A stretch of DNA of 34,985 bases from Pseudomonadota bacterium (GTDB taxonomy: Bacteria; Pseudomonadota; Gammaproteobacteria; Acidithiobacillales; Acidithiobacillaceae): the NCBI GenBank assembly GCA_021821885.1, contig JAKARO010000020.1, positions 1-34,985 of the forward strand, given 5' to 3'. Under the pieces are notes generated by a model, which was not told where the DNA came from, made no database searches, and saw only the letters and a program-made list of their open reading frames with translations. Below are positions 18,730 through 28,538 of the stretch, one piece after another; position 1 is the stretch's first letter; the number at the start of each line of letters is the position of its first letter. The position numbers and the translations under genes were made by a program.

Positions 18730-19761
18730 ATGGTACTGGAGACAGTGGAGCAGCAGGCATGGTGGCCGGCCGTCTGGTCACTCCTCAAGATTGTGATGGT
18801 ACTTGTTCCGCTGCTGCTTGGGGTGGCGTACCTGACCCTGGCCGAACGCAAGGTCATCGGCTACATGCAGATCCGGCTGGGACCCAACCGGGTCGGGTTC
18901 CGCGGGCTCCTGCAGCCCATTGCCGACGCCATCAAGCTCATGTTCAAGGAAGTCGTTGTGCCTAGCAGCGCCAACCGTTTCCTGTTCCTCGCCGCTCCCG
19001 TCCTGGCCTTTGTTCCGGCCATGCTGGTGTGGGCCGCGGTGCCCTTTGGCCCGGGCATGGCCATTTCCAACATGAATGCGGGGCTCCTGTACGTCCTGGC
19101 CGTGGCGGGCCTCGGCGTGTACGGGATCATCGTCGCCGGCTGGGCCTCCAATTCCAAATACGCCTTTCTCGGCGCCATGCGTGCGGCCGCGCAGCTTGTG
19201 GCGTATGAAATCGCCATGGGGTTTGCCCTTGTGGGGGTTCTCATGGCGGCCCAGACCCTCAATCTTACCCGGATTGTGGAAGCCCAGGCCGGTGGCGGAT
19301 TCTGGTCCTGGTACTGGCTGCCACTGTTTCCGTTTTTTCTGGTGTATTTCATTTCCGGCGTGGCCGAAACCAACCGGGCGCCCTTCGACGTCGCCGAGGG
19401 GGAATCCGAGATTGTCGCCGGGTTCCATGTCGAATATTCCGGCATGGGGTTCGCGCTGTTTTTCCTCGCCGAATACGCCAACATGATTTTTGTCTCGGTC
19501 CTGACTACGGTGCTGTTCCTCGGCGGATGGTATCCACCGTTCAGCTTCGCGCCGTTTACCTGGATCCCCGGCCTCGTCTGGCTCCTGCTGAAGACGGCGT
19601 TCCTGCTGTACGTGTTCCTGTGGATCCGGGCCACCTTTCCGCGATACCGCTACGACCAGATCATGCGGCTCGGCTGGAAGGTCTTTATCCCGGTGACCAT
19701 CGTCTGGATTGTGGCCGTTGGCGTTGCCCTCGAGACCCCACTCCGCTCCCTGCTGCGCTGA
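18730..19761 (+). CDS. nuoH: NADH-quinone oxidoreductase subunit H
   Basis: Membrane subunit at the junction with the peripheral arm; it forms much of the quinone channel and the first part of the proton path. The 343 residues have about eight TM helices. Signatures: [16 protein letters not shown]-type motif near 38-55 and [24 protein letters not shown] near 215, with its run of conserved acidic residues. GGAGG lies just upstream of the ATG, which is 9 nt after the nuoG stop. Confidence 0.98.
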   Translation: MVLETVEQQAWWPAVWSLLKIVMVLVPLLLGVAYLTLAERKVIGYMQIRLGPNRVGFRGLLQPIADAIKLMFKEVVVPSSANRFLFLAAPVLAFVPAMLVWAAVPFGPGMAISNMNAGLLYVLAVAGLGVYGIIVAGWASNSKYAFLGAMRAAAQLVAYEIAMGFALVGVLMAAQTLNLTRIVEAQAGGGFWSWYWLPLFPFFLVYFISGVAETNRAPFDVAEGESEIVAGFHVEYSGMGFALFFLAEYANMIFVSVLTTVLFLGGWYPPFSFAPFTWIPGLVWLLLKTAFLLYVFLWIRATFPRYRYDQIMRLGWKVFIPVTIVWIVAVGVALETPLRSLLR

Positions 19762-19771
19762 AGAGGACGGC

Positions 19772-20263
19772 ATGCGAAAACAGTTCCGGCAATGGATCCG
19801 TACTTTTTTTCTTCTGGAGCTGCTGCGCGGCATGCAGCTGACCGGGCGCTATTTTTTCGCCCGCAAGTTTACGGTGCAGTATCCGGAAGAACAGACGCCC
19901 CAGTCTCCCCGTTTCCGCGGCCTGCATGCCCTGCGCCGCTATGCGAACGGGGAGGAGCGCTGTATTGCCTGCAAGCTCTGTGAAGCCGTCTGTCCTGCCC
20001 TGGCCATCACCATCGAGAGCGAGGAACGTGCCGACGGAACCCGGCGTACCAGCCGGTACGACATTGACCTCAGCAAATGCATTTTCTGCGGTCTCTGCGA
20101 GGAGTCCTGTCCGGTGGACTCCATCGTGGAAAGCCGGGTGCTGGATTACCATGCCGAATCGCGCGCGGAACTGCTCTACAGCAAAAACCGGCTCCTGGCC
20201 AATGGCGACCGTCTGGAAACGGAGCTGGACGCCGACCGGCAGGCAGACCGGGCCTACCGGTAG
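19772..20263 (+). CDS. nuoI: NADH-quinone oxidoreductase subunit I
   Basis: Ferredoxin-like subunit with two [4Fe-4S] clusters, N6a and N6b, that pass electrons to N2. Both C-x2-C-x2-C-x3-CP motifs are complete: C64, C67, C70, C74 and C103, C106, C109, C113. The ATG at 19772 ([10 protein letters not shown], 163 aa) has AGAGG upstream and gives the normal length. An in-frame ATG inside nuoH would add 21 atypical residues. It follows nuoH by 10 nt. Confidence 0.97.
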   Translation: MRKQFRQWIRTFFLLELLRGMQLTGRYFFARKFTVQYPEEQTPQSPRFRGLHALRRYANGEERCIACKLCEAVCPALAITIESEERADGTRRTSRYDIDLSKCIFCGLCEESCPVDSIVESRVLDYHAESRAELLYSKNRLLANGDRLETELDADRQADRAYR

Positions 20264-20274
20264 GAAGGGGACTC

Positions 20275-20868
20275 ATGACGACCGTGCTTTTTTACGTATT
20301 TTCGGCCATCCTGCTGGGATCGGCGGTGCTGGTGATTACCGCCCGGAATCCCGTGTATTCGGCCCTCTACCTCGTCCTTGCGTTTTTTAGTGCGGCGGCC
20401 CTGTTCCTGCTGCTCGGGGCGGAATTCCTCGGCCTGATTCTCATCCTGGTCTATGTGGGCGCGGTCATGGTCCTGTTCCTTTTTGTGGTCATGATGCTCG
20501 ACATCAACCTGGCCCGGCTCCGCGAGGGCTTCCTGCGCTACCTGCCGCTGGGACTGGCCGTGGCCCTTGTCGGCGTCCTCGAACTGTCGGCCGTCTTCTG
20601 GACAGCGCCCCTTGGCCGCCTGACCGCACCGGCCGGCTCCCTGTCCCACGGCACCAGCAATACGCGGGCGCTGGGCACACTGCTCTACACCCATTATCTC
20701 TATCCGTTCGAAATCGCTGCCACCATCCTGCTGGTCGCCATCATTGCCGCCATTGCCCTGACGCTCCGGCGGCGTCCGGAAACCCGGACCCAGGCAATTG
20801 GCGAGCAGCTTGCCGTGCAGGTACGGGACCGGCTGCGGATGGTGGATCTCCGGGAGTCGGGGAAATGA
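20275..20868 (+). CDS. nuoJ: NADH-quinone oxidoreductase subunit J
   Basis: Membrane-arm subunit (ND6 type) with five predicted TM helices. The third contains the pi-bulge region [23 protein letters not shown], with its Gly-rich turn near VYVGAVMVL. The ATG at 20275 (MTTVLFYVF, 197 aa) has AGGAAGGG upstream. The longer frame reading in from nuoI is not family-like. The soluble tail after about 165 is charged. The stop overlaps the nuoK start (ATGATG...). Confidence 0.96.
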   Translation: MTTVLFYVFSAILLGSAVLVITARNPVYSALYLVLAFFSAAALFLLLGAEFLGLILILVYVGAVMVLFLFVVMMLDINLARLREGFLRYLPLGLAVALVGVLELSAVFWTAPLGRLTAPAGSLSHGTSNTRALGTLLYTHYLYPFEIAATILLVAIIAAIALTLRRRPETRTQAIGEQLAVQVRDRLRMVDLRESGK

Positions 20869-21179
20869 TGGCCGCACCCACCCTGGCCTCCTGGCTGATC
20901 CTCGGAGCCCTGCTGTTTTCCATCGGCGTTACCGGCATTTTCCTGAACCGCAAGAACGTCATCATCCTGCTCATGGCCATTGAGCTGCTGCTCCTGGCGG
21001 TGAATATCAATCTGGTCGCCTTTTCCCGCTATCTGGGGAACCTCCAGGGGCAGATATTCGTATTTTTCGTGCTGACGGTCGCTGCCGCCGAAGCGGCCAT
21101 TGGCCTGGCCATCCTGGTGGTCTATTTCCGCAACCGCCACAGCATCAACGTGGACGACATCGACGAGTTACGGGGCTGA
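20865..21179 (+). CDS. nuoK: NADH-quinone oxidoreductase subunit K
   Basis: Small membrane-arm subunit (ND4L type) with three TM helices, part of the central hydrophilic axis. The two membrane-embedded glutamates needed for proton transfer are present: E40 in [12 protein letters not shown] and E76 in [11 protein letters not shown]. It has 104 residues, slightly longer than the usual 100-102. It overlaps nuoJ by 4 nt. Two successive ATG codons begin it. Confidence 0.97.
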   Translation: MMAAPTLASWLILGALLFSIGVTGIFLNRKNVIILLMAIELLLLAVNINLVAFSRYLGNLQGQIFVFFVLTVAAAEAAIGLAILVVYFRNRHSINVDDIDELRG

Positions 21180-21180
21180 T

Positions 21181-23166
21181 ATGTGGCTTACTGACTGGCT
21201 GAACGGGCTGCCACCCATGTGGATCTATCTGCTCATCCCGCTGGCGCCCCTGGCGGGTGCGCTGGTGGCCGGGCTGGGTGGATGGGCGCTGCGCGGAAAG
21301 GCGCACCGCGCGCCCATTGCAGGGGTAACGGTAGCCTTCCTGCTCTCGCTCTACGTGCTGTACCGCGTAATGCACGGCATCACGTACTATGGGGACGTGT
21401 ATACCTGGGGGATCCTGGGCCATCTCCGGGTCTCCGTGGGGTTTGACATCGACAGCCTGACCGCTGTCATGCTGGTGGTGGTCACGTTCGTCTCGCTCTG
21501 CGTGCATGTCTACACCATCGGGTACATGCATGGCGATCCGGGATACGCCCGGTTCTTCAGCTACATCGCCCTGTTTACCTTCAGCATGCTGATGCTGGTA
21601 ATGGCCAACAGCTTCCTGCAGCTCTTTTTCGGCTGGGAGGCGGTAGGCCTGGTCTCCTACCTGCTGATCGGTTTCTGGTTTGCCCGGGAAAGTGCGAACC
21701 AGGCCTCCCTGAAGGCCTTTATCGTCAACCGGGTGGGGGATTTCGGCTTTCTGGTCGGAATCGCGGCCATCTACCATTACTGTGGCAGTCTGGACTACCG
21801 TACGGTGTTTGCCCGCATTCCCGATCTGGCCGGACAGACGTTCAGCCTGGTTCCCGGCCATCCGTGGTCCGTGCTGACCTGGATAGCGATCCTGCTGTTT
21901 GTCGGGGCCATGGGAAAATCTGCCCAGGTGCCCCTGCACGTCTGGCTCCCCGAATCCATGGAAGGCCCCACGCCGATTTCGGCCCTGATCCATGCCGCCA
22001 CGATGGTAACCGCCGGAATCTTTATGGTGGCGCGCATGTCGGCCATCTATGAGCAGTCGGCCACGGCCCTGACGGTCATTCTCCTGGTGGGCGCCATCAC
22101 GGCCCTGTTCATGGGGCTTGTCGGTCTGGTGCAGAACGACATCAAGCGCATTATCGCCTATTCCACCCTGTCCCAGCTGGGGTACATGACGGCCGCTCTC
22201 GGGGTATCGGCGTTCTCCGCGGCGATTTTTCACCTGATGACCCATGCCTTTTTCAAGGCCCTGCTGTTTCTGGCCGCCGGCTCCGTGATCCACGCCATGG
22301 CCAACGAGCAGGACATCCGGAAAATGGGAGGGCTGCGCCGGTATATGCCGGTGACCTACGTGACCTTCCTGATCGGCAGTCTTGCCCTGGCGGGGATCCC
22401 ACCCTTGGCCGGGTTCTTCAGCAAGGACCTGATTATTGAGGCCGTCAGCGCCTCACAGCTTCCGGGCGCGCGGCTGGCCGAATGCATGCTGGTGGCGGGG
22501 GCCCTGGTGACGGGGCTCTATACCTTCCGCATGTTTTTCCTTGTCTTTCACGGACGGCCGCGCATGGACGAGCAGACGAGGTCCCACCTGCACGAGTCGC
22601 CGTGGGTGATCACGGTCCCGCTCGCCGTGCTTGCGGTACCGGCGGTCGCCAGTGGCTGGATTTTCTTTTCCCCGGTGGGTCTCGGACACTTCCTGGCCTC
22701 CTCCCTTACCATCCGCCCATCCCTCAATTCGGTCGCCGAGGCGGCCGCACAGTGGCATGGCTCCATGGCCGCATTCGTGGCCGACGGGCTGGGCGGGTGG
22801 ACGTTCTGGCTGGCGGTCCTGGGAATTGCCCTGGCGTTCTACTTCTACGTCCTGCGTGACGGACTCCCGGCATCCCTCCAGACCATCCTTGCCCCCGCTG
22901 TCTGGATACTGCGGTGGAAGTACGGCTTTGATGCCTTCAACCAGGCCGTACTTGTGCGCGGTGTCCTGCTGCTGGGCCGGCGCTTCTGGCACTGGGGCGA
23001 CGAGAAGGTGATTGACGGACTGGTGGTGAACGGAACCGCCCAGGGAGTTGGCCGGGCGGCCCTGTCCTGGCGGCGCCTGCAGACCGGCTATATCTACCAC
23101 TACGCATTTGTCATGATTATCGGGCTCATCCTGTTCATGACGTATTTCATGATCTGGAGGGGCTAG
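21181..23166 (+). CDS. nuoL: NADH-quinone oxidoreductase subunit L
   Basis: Distal antiporter-like proton-pumping subunit (ND5 type), 661 aa, with about 16 TM helices including the lateral helix near the C-terminus. The key TM5 glutamate E153 is in FFGWEAVGLVSYLLIGFW, and the lysine/histidine-bearing proton-channel segment KSAQVPLHVWLPESMEGPTP is intact. The ATG at 21181 is one base after the nuoK stop. An upstream in-frame extension lies inside nuoK and does not resemble the family. Confidence 0.97.
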   Translation: MWLTDWLNGLPPMWIYLLIPLAPLAGALVAGLGGWALRGKAHRAPIAGVTVAFLLSLYVLYRVMHGITYYGDVYTWGILGHLRVSVGFDIDSLTAVMLVVVTFVSLCVHVYTIGYMHGDPGYARFFSYIALFTFSMLMLVMANSFLQLFFGWEAVGLVSYLLIGFWFARESANQASLKAFIVNRVGDFGFLVGIAAIYHYCGSLDYRTVFARIPDLAGQTFSLVPGHPWSVLTWIAILLFVGAMGKSAQVPLHVWLPESMEGPTPISALIHAATMVTAGIFMVARMSAIYEQSATALTVILLVGAITALFMGLVGLVQNDIKRIIAYSTLSQLGYMTAALGVSAFSAAIFHLMTHAFFKALLFLAAGSVIHAMANEQDIRKMGGLRRYMPVTYVTFLIGSLALAGIPPLAGFFSKDLIIEAVSASQLPGARLAECMLVAGALVTGLYTFRMFFLVFHGRPRMDEQTRSHLHESPWVITVPLAVLAVPAVASGWIFFSPVGLGHFLASSLTIRPSLNSVAEAAAQWHGSMAAFVADGLGGWTFWLAVLGIALAFYFYVLRDGLPASLQTILAPAVWILRWKYGFDAFNQAVLVRGVLLLGRRFWHWGDEKVIDGLVVNGTAQGVGRAALSWRRLQTGYIYHYAFVMIIGLILFMTYFMIWRG

Positions 23167-24654
23167 ATGGTCTTTCCCGCAGGTGTTCTGACTGATGCCA
23201 TCTGGGCTCCCATTCTGGGGGGCTTTCTGGTGCTGGCCGTGGGTGACCGCAATGGGCGGCTGGCGCGGTGGCTTGCCCTTGCCGTGTCCCTGCTCACCTT
23301 TGTCCTGACCATACCGCTGCTGACCCGGTTTAATACCCATACGGCCGCCATGCAGTTTGTGGAGCGGATCCCCTGGATTCCGGCGCTCCACATCCACTAC
23401 CACCTCGGCATTGACGGCATTTCCCTCTGGTTCATCCTGCTCACCAGCTTTCTGACCGTGCTGGTGGTGGTGGCCTCCTGGACCAGCATACAGAAGCGGG
23501 TCGCCCAGTATCTTGCCGCCTTCCTGATTATGGACGGGCTGATGATCGGGGTTTTCTGTGCCCTGGACGCCATCCTGTTCTACGTCTTCTGGGAAGCCAT
23601 GCTGATTCCGATGTTTCTTATCATCGGCGTCTGGGGAGGCGCGCGGCGGGTCTACGCCACCATCAAGTTTTTCCTGTACACCTTCCTGGGATCGGTACTG
23701 ATGCTGGTGGCACTGCTGTACCTGTATTTCCAGAGCGGACACAGCTTCGACCTGCTGACCTACCAGGAAACTCCCCTCGGGCTGGGCCCGCAGATCTGGA
23801 TTTTCCTGGCTTTCCTGATGGCGTTTGCCGTCAAGATTCCCATGTGGCCCGTGCATACCTGGCTGCCGGATGCCCACGTGGAAGCCCCTACCGGGGGATC
23901 GGTAATCCTGGCTGCGGTGATGCTGAAGATGGGGGCGTATGGATTCCTGCGGCTCAGCCTGCCCATCACCCCGGATGCCAGCCACCATCTGGCGTGGCTG
24001 ATGATCCTGCTGTCCCTGGTGGCCATTGTCTACATTGCCCTGGTAGCCATCGTGCAGCAGGACATGAAAAAACTCATTGCCTACTCCTCGATCGCGCACA
24101 TGGGATTTGTTACCCTGGGCCTGTTCGTGTTTACCGCCACGGCCATGGAGGGAAGCATCCTCCAGATGCTTTCCCATGGCTTTATCAGTGCGGCCATGTT
24201 CCTGTGCGTGGGAGTCCTCTACGACCGGATGCACACCCGCGACATTCATGCCTATGGGGGGGTGGCCAGCGTGATGCCGGTGTTTGCCACGCTGATGATG
24301 GTGTTTGCCATGGGCAATGTCGGCCTCCCGGGGACCTCCGGGTTTGTAGGAGAGTTCATGGTGGTGCTGGGCACCTACCCGGAACATCCCTGGGCCGCGA
24401 TTCTGGCGGCCACGGGGCTGGTGACGGGCGCCGCCTACACCCTGTGGCTCTTTAAGCGGGTGATTTTTGGGGCAGTCTTCCGTCCGGAGGTGGCGCTGCT
24501 GAAGGATCTCAATGGCCGGGAGGTCCTGGTGCTCGGTTCGCTGGCCGTGCTGACCCTGCTCATGGGGGTGTGGCCCGCGCCATTCCTTGATATCGTTCAC
24601 CAATCGGTACACCACCTGCTGGGGCAGGCCGCTGTATCGAAGATCCCAGGCTGA
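23167..24654 (+). CDS. nuoM: NADH-quinone oxidoreductase subunit M
   Basis: Antiporter-like proton-pumping subunit (ND4 type), 495 aa, about 14 TM helices. The TM5 glutamate is E143 in FYVFWEAMLIPMFLIIGVWGG, and the channel segment KIPMWPVHTWLPDAHVEAPTGGS is complete. The start abuts the nuoL stop with no spacer (TAGATG), with GGAGG just upstream inside nuoL. Confidence 0.98.
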   Translation: MVFPAGVLTDAIWAPILGGFLVLAVGDRNGRLARWLALAVSLLTFVLTIPLLTRFNTHTAAMQFVERIPWIPALHIHYHLGIDGISLWFILLTSFLTVLVVVASWTSIQKRVAQYLAAFLIMDGLMIGVFCALDAILFYVFWEAMLIPMFLIIGVWGGARRVYATIKFFLYTFLGSVLMLVALLYLYFQSGHSFDLLTYQETPLGLGPQIWIFLAFLMAFAVKIPMWPVHTWLPDAHVEAPTGGSVILAAVMLKMGAYGFLRLSLPITPDASHHLAWLMILLSLVAIVYIALVAIVQQDMKKLIAYSSIAHMGFVTLGLFVFTATAMEGSILQMLSHGFISAAMFLCVGVLYDRMHTRDIHAYGGVASVMPVFATLMMVFAMGNVGLPGTSGFVGEFMVVLGTYPEHPWAAILAATGLVTGAAYTLWLFKRVIFGAVFRPEVALLKDLNGREVLVLGSLAVLTLLMGVWPAPFLDIVHQSVHHLLGQAAVSKIPG

Positions 24655-24666
24655 CAGGAGCCAGAG

Positions 24667-26112
24667 ATGCAGAACCCCTTGGTTCATTGGTCGTTTGCCA
24701 TTCCCGAAATCTGGATCCTGGTCATGGCCTGTGTGGTACTTCTGGTCGATCTGTTCTGGGGGCAGAAGCAGCGCGATCTTGGGTTCTGGCTGTCCATTTT
24801 CTGCCTGACCGGAGCCATGGTGCTGAGTGCGGCGGAGATGGGGAAGGCCGGGAGCGCCTTCTACGGCCAGCTGCTCATGGACCGCTTCACGAATACGGCT
24901 GACCTTGCCGTGGAGCTTCTCGGTCTGCTGGTGCTGTTCTATTCCCGGGGCTACCTGATGCTCCGCGGGCTGTACCGCGGAGAAGTGCTTGCCCTGCTGC
25001 TGTTTGGGACGCTCGGGGCCATGGTCATGATTTCGGGCGGGAACCTCCTGTCCCTCTATCTGGGGCTTGAACTTCTGGCGCTCAGCCAGTATGCCCTGGT
25101 CGCGATTTACCGCGACCAGCTGCGCGCAACCGAGGCTGGGCTCAAGTACTTCATTCTGGGTGCCCTGGCTTCCGGACTGCTGCTCTATGGCATGTCCCTG
25201 CTTTACGGGCTCACCGGGAGCCTCGGAATCGGGAAAATCGGGATGGCGCTGTCGGATGCCAGTCCGGACAATTATGTACTCATTGTTGCGCTGGTGTTCG
25301 TTGTGGCGGGGGTCGCCTTCAAGCTGGGCGCCGCCCCCTTTCACATGTGGCTGCCCGATGCCTATCAGGGCGCACCCACGCCCGTGACCCTGTTCATGGC
25401 CTCCGCGCCGAAGATTGCGGCCTTTGCCCTGGCTGTCCGCCTCCTCGCCGAGGCGGGTTCCAGTGCCATGGCCATCTGGCAGCAGCTTTTTGTGGCGCTG
25501 GCGGTGCTGTCGATGCTGATCGGGAACGTGGTGGCCATTGCCCAGACAAACCTGAAGCGGATGCTGGCGTATTCCACGGTCAGCAATATCGGGTTTCTTG
25601 CGCTTGGCATTGTTGCCGGAAGCCAGAACGGTCTGGCGAGCGCACTGTTCTACGTCGTGGTGTATGCCCTCATGGCGACGGCCGGGTTTGGCATGATCGT
25701 CTATCTGAGCCGGGAGGGTTTTGAGGCCGAAGAAATTTCCGATTTTCGCGGGCTCGTACAGCAGCGGCCATGGACGGCTTTCCTGCTGCTCCTGATCATG
25801 TTTTCCCTGGCGGGTGTCCCGCCAACGGTCGGATTCTATGCCAAGGTTGCCGTTTTCCAGGCGCTGGTACAGGCGGGATTTGTCTGGCTTGCGGTGTTCG
25901 GGGTCCTGATGGCCGTGGTTGGCGCGTTCTATTACCTGCGGGTACTGAAAGTGGCCTTCTTCGACCCTCCGCCGGAGGGGGCCAGGACGTCCGGCGGAGA
26001 CCCTCTTGCCGGGATCACCCTCACGGTCAACAGCCTGGCGCTGCTGGTGCTCGGAATTGTTCCCGCACCGCTCATGACATTCTGTTTCCACGCACTGCAG
26101 GAGGTGATGTAA
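24667..26112 (+). CDS. nuoN: NADH-quinone oxidoreductase subunit N
   Basis: Antiporter-like proton-pumping subunit (ND2 type), 481 aa, about 14 TM helices. The TM5 glutamate is E135 in YLGLELLALSQYALVA, and the lysine-bearing segment VAFKLGAAPFHMWLPDAYQGAPTPV is present. CAGGAG lies upstream of the ATG, which is 12 nt after the nuoM stop. Last canonical complex I gene. Its stop overlaps the next ORF (TAATG), so that gene belongs to the same operon. Confidence 0.98.
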   Translation: MQNPLVHWSFAIPEIWILVMACVVLLVDLFWGQKQRDLGFWLSIFCLTGAMVLSAAEMGKAGSAFYGQLLMDRFTNTADLAVELLGLLVLFYSRGYLMLRGLYRGEVLALLLFGTLGAMVMISGGNLLSLYLGLELLALSQYALVAIYRDQLRATEAGLKYFILGALASGLLLYGMSLLYGLTGSLGIGKIGMALSDASPDNYVLIVALVFVVAGVAFKLGAAPFHMWLPDAYQGAPTPVTLFMASAPKIAAFALAVRLLAEAGSSAMAIWQQLFVALAVLSMLIGNVVAIAQTNLKRMLAYSTVSNIGFLALGIVAGSQNGLASALFYVVVYALMATAGFGMIVYLSREGFEAEEISDFRGLVQQRPWTAFLLLLIMFSLAGVPPTVGFYAKVAVFQALVQAGFVWLAVFGVLMAVVGAFYYLRVLKVAFFDPPPEGARTSGGDPLAGITLTVNSLALLVLGIVPAPLMTFCFHALQEVM

Positions 26113-26426
26113 TGGGTTTTCACCAGTGGGCTGCGGCCTATGTAGCCGTGGCTTTTGTGGCGGCCAACCTGCCCTGGTTCAGCCGCAGGCGTTTTTTCTT
26201 CGGGCGCTCGGAACCCCGGAAGGGCGCCGGGTGGTATTTTGGCGAGTGGTTTGTCCTTTTTCTGCTGTCCGGTGCGATCGGGATGGGTTTCGAAAGGGCG
26301 CTGGAAGGCCATAACCACACCCAGGGATGGGAGTTCTACGTGGTTGGCCTGTGCATGTTTACCGTTTTTGCCATTCCGGGGTTTCTGTGGCGTTTCAACC
26401 TTGCCCCCATGCTGGGAAAATCTTGA
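26112..26426 (+). CDS. DUF2818-type small membrane protein
   Basis: A 104-residue protein with three likely TM segments (about 5-20, 42-60 and 72-95) and a basic loop (SRRRFFFGRSEPRKG). The WEFYVVGLCMFTVFAIPGFLWRF segment resembles the DUF2818 family, small proteins encoded directly after nuoN in many Betaproteobacteria. The start codon shares a base with the nuoN stop, so it is translated with the complex I genes. An assembly or accessory role in complex I is inferred only from position; no function is established by the sequence. Its stop codon lies inside the -35 hexamer of the tRNA-Val promoter. Confidence 0.85.
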   Translation: MGFHQWAAAYVAVAFVAANLPWFSRRRFFFGRSEPRKGAGWYFGEWFVLFLLSGAIGMGFERALEGHNHTQGWEFYVVGLCMFTVFAIPGFLWRFNLAPMLGKS

Positions 26427-26452
26427 CGCGGGCGCGGCCTGCCTGCTATTGT
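26423..26452 (+). promoter_or_regulatory. Promoter of tRNA-Val (and possibly thrS)
   Basis: TTGACG (26423-26428) and TATTGT (26447-26452) are 18 bp apart, followed by a GC-rich segment (CACGCC) at the expected discriminator and a start point just before the mature tRNA end at 26463. The -35 hexamer contains the stop codon of the preceding gene. Confidence 0.7.
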
Positions 26453-26462
26453 TTCACGCCTT

Positions 26463-26537
26463 AGGCGCGTAGCTCAGGGGGAGAGCGCTACCTTGACACG
26501 GTAGAGGTCGGCGGTTCGAAACCGCCCGTGCCTACCA
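26463..26537 (+). tRNA. tRNA-Val (anticodon GAC)
   Basis: Acceptor AGGCGCG (26463-26469) pairs with CGTGCCT, with one G-U, followed by A and encoded CCA. D-arm GCTCAGGGGGAGAGC. Anticodon stem CTACC/GGTAG closes the loop TTGACAC with anticodon GAC, reading GUC and GUU. T-arm GGCGGTTCGAAACCGCC. It sits between the nuo operon and thrS with its own promoter and terminator. Confidence 0.97.
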
Positions 26538-26542
26538 ATCAC

Positions 26543-26575
26543 GCACCAGAGGGGCGAAGCTCACTGGTGCTTTTT
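26543..26575 (+). terminator. Terminator between tRNA-Val and thrS
   Basis: GCACCAG (26543-26549) pairs perfectly with CTGGTGC (26564-26570), followed by TTTTTG. It ends only about 14 nt before the thrS ATG and 5 nt before its GGAG site. Any transcript that starts at the tRNA-Val promoter must read through it to express thrS, so it can act as an attenuator as well as the tRNA terminator. Confidence 0.85.
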
Positions 26576-26588
26576 GTTTGGAGATGCC

Positions 26589-28523
26589 ATGCCCGAAATC
26601 CGTTTGCCCGATGGTTCCGTCCGGCACTATCCCCAGGAAATTTCGGGGATGGCGCTGGCGCGGGATATCGGACCCGGCCTGGCCCGGGCCGCTGTGGCAA
26701 TGCGGGTGGATGGCCAGCTGAAAGACCTGTCCACCGTTGTGGACCGGGATGCCGACGTGGCCATCGTGGTCCGGGAAAGTCCGGAGGGGCTGGAGGTGTT
26801 GCGCCACTCCACGGCGCACCTGCTGGCACAGGCGGTAAAAGCCCTGTTCCCGGAAGCCCAGGTGACGATCGGGCCGGTGATCGAAAACGGGTTTTTCTAC
26901 GATTTTTCTTTCCCCTCCCATGCCTTTACGCCAGAGGACCTGCAGGCAATCCAGGTAAAAATGGAAGAACTGGCCCGGGCGGACCTGCCCGTGCGGCGGG
27001 AAGAAGTGGACCGGGAGGCAGCGGCCAGCCTGTTTGCGGGGATGGGGGAAGACTACAAGGTCCAGATCATCCAGGATATTCCGGGGGAACAACCGCTGAG
27101 CCTGTACCGCCAGGGAGATTTTGTCGATCTCTGCCGGGGTCCCCATGTTCCGCGGACCGGGATGCTGGACGCCTTTGCCCTGCGTACGGTCTCGGGGGCC
27201 TACTGGCGGGGCGACGCACGCAATCCCATGCTGCAGAGAATTTACGGCACGGCCTGGGCAAACCGCCGGGACCTGGAAGAATATCTCCGGCAGCTGGCGG
27301 AGGCCGAGCGCCGGGACCACCGGAAAATCGGTGCGGAACTGGAGCTGTTCTCGATCCAGGAAGATGCGGGTGGCGGTCTCGTTTTCTGGCACCCCCAGGG
27401 GGCCCGGGTGCGCAGGGTCATCGAGGACTACTGGCGGGAAATGCACGTCCGCTCCGGGTATGAGCTGCTTTATACCCCCCATATTGCCCATGAGGACCTC
27501 TGGTTTACCTCAGGGCACAAGGATTTCTACGCCGAGTCGATGTTCCAGCCCATGGAGGACGAAGGCCAGCCCTACCAGCTGAAGCCCATGAACTGTCCTT
27601 TCCATATCCTGGTCTACAAAAGCCGGCTTCGTTCCTACCGGGAGCTCCCCATACGCTGGGCCGAGCTTGGTACCGTGTACCGCCACGAGATGTCCGGCGC
27701 GCTGCACGGCCTGATGCGGGTGCGCGGGTTCACCCAGGACGACGCGCACATTTTCTGCCGCGCCGACCAGATCGAGGAGGAAATTGCCGGGGTTCTTGCC
27801 CTTACCCGGGAAATCCTCGGCAGTTTCGGCTTTGAGCGGTACGAGATCAATCTGTCGACCCGTCCGGCGGCTTCCGTGGGCAGCGACGGGATCTGGGAAA
27901 CCGCGACGCGGGCCCTGGAGGGGGCGCTGCAGAAAGCGGGGCTGGAATACCGGACCGATGAGGGGGGCGGCGCCTTTTACGGGCCCAAAATTGACCTCAA
28001 GATCGAGGATGCCATTGGCCGGCGCTGGCAGTGCAGCACCATACAGCTGGATTTCAACCTGCCGGCCCGGTTTGGCATGGAGTATGTTGCCGAAAATGGC
28101 GCCCGCGAGATCCCGATTATGGTTCACCGGGCGATTTTTGGTTCGGTTGAACGGTTTTTTGGGGTGCTGATCGAGCATTACGAGGGACGTTTTCCCCTCT
28201 GGCTGGCGCCGGTTCAGCTGGCCGTACTCCCGATCAGTGAACAGCAGGCGGAGTACGCGGAGTCGGTCAGCCGGCAGCTCCAGGAAATGGGGCTAAGGGC
28301 GGAAGCAGACTTGAGAAATGAAAAGATCGGCTATAAAATACGCGCCCACACTTTGCGCCGTGTGCCGTTTATGGCCGTGGTGGGAGACCGGGAAAAAGAC
28401 GCGGGTACCGTCGCGCTTCGGGACCGGGAGGGACACGACCTGGGAACGTTCCGTCTGACGGAGCTGGGAGAGAAGCTGCGGCGCATGGACCGGCAGCGGC
28501 AGCAGGCCCTGACCGAGGGCTAG
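26589..28523 (+). CDS. thrS: Threonyl-tRNA synthetase
   Basis: Class II synthetase that charges tRNA-Thr. The 644 residues show an N-terminal TGS domain (about 1-62), an editing domain with H73-S-T-A-H77 and a later C-R-G-P-H that removes serine, the class II core, and a C-terminal anticodon-binding domain from about 540. The catalytic zinc ligands are recognisable: the Cys of MNCPFH, the His of VYRHEMSG and the His of MVHRAIFGS. The ATG at 26589 is preferred, with GGAG 5 nt upstream. A TTG at 26574 would lie in the terminator T-run. No tRNA-like operator is evident. First gene of the thrS-infC-rpmI-rplT-pheST-ihfA cluster. Confidence 0.98.
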   Translation: MPEIRLPDGSVRHYPQEISGMALARDIGPGLARAAVAMRVDGQLKDLSTVVDRDADVAIVVRESPEGLEVLRHSTAHLLAQAVKALFPEAQVTIGPVIENGFFYDFSFPSHAFTPEDLQAIQVKMEELARADLPVRREEVDREAAASLFAGMGEDYKVQIIQDIPGEQPLSLYRQGDFVDLCRGPHVPRTGMLDAFALRTVSGAYWRGDARNPMLQRIYGTAWANRRDLEEYLRQLAEAERRDHRKIGAELELFSIQEDAGGGLVFWHPQGARVRRVIEDYWREMHVRSGYELLYTPHIAHEDLWFTSGHKDFYAESMFQPMEDEGQPYQLKPMNCPFHILVYKSRLRSYRELPIRWAELGTVYRHEMSGALHGLMRVRGFTQDDAHIFCRADQIEEEIAGVLALTREILGSFGFERYEINLSTRPAASVGSDGIWETATRALEGALQKAGLEYRTDEGGGAFYGPKIDLKIEDAIGRRWQCSTIQLDFNLPARFGMEYVAENGAREIPIMVHRAIFGSVERFFGVLIEHYEGRFPLWLAPVQLAVLPISEQQAEYAESVSRQLQEMGLRAEADLRNEKIGYKIRAHTLRRVPFMAVVGDREKDAGTVALRDREGHDLGTFRLTELGEKLRRMDRQRQQALTEG

Positions 28524-28538
28524 GGGGAGGGTAAGGCA

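Noticed and set aside
22453-26091. A very long open frame on the minus strand opposite nuoL, nuoM and nuoN
   Set aside because: The plus strand codes three unmistakable complex I subunits. The antisense frame has an odd composition rich in His, Gln, Gly and Pro and no family features, as expected from GC-rich codon bias.
26538-26588. T-box or tRNA-like operator controlling thrS
   Set aside because: No T-box sequence or specifier stem is visible, and the loop does not mimic the tRNA-Thr anticodon arm. A simple terminator hairpin suffices.
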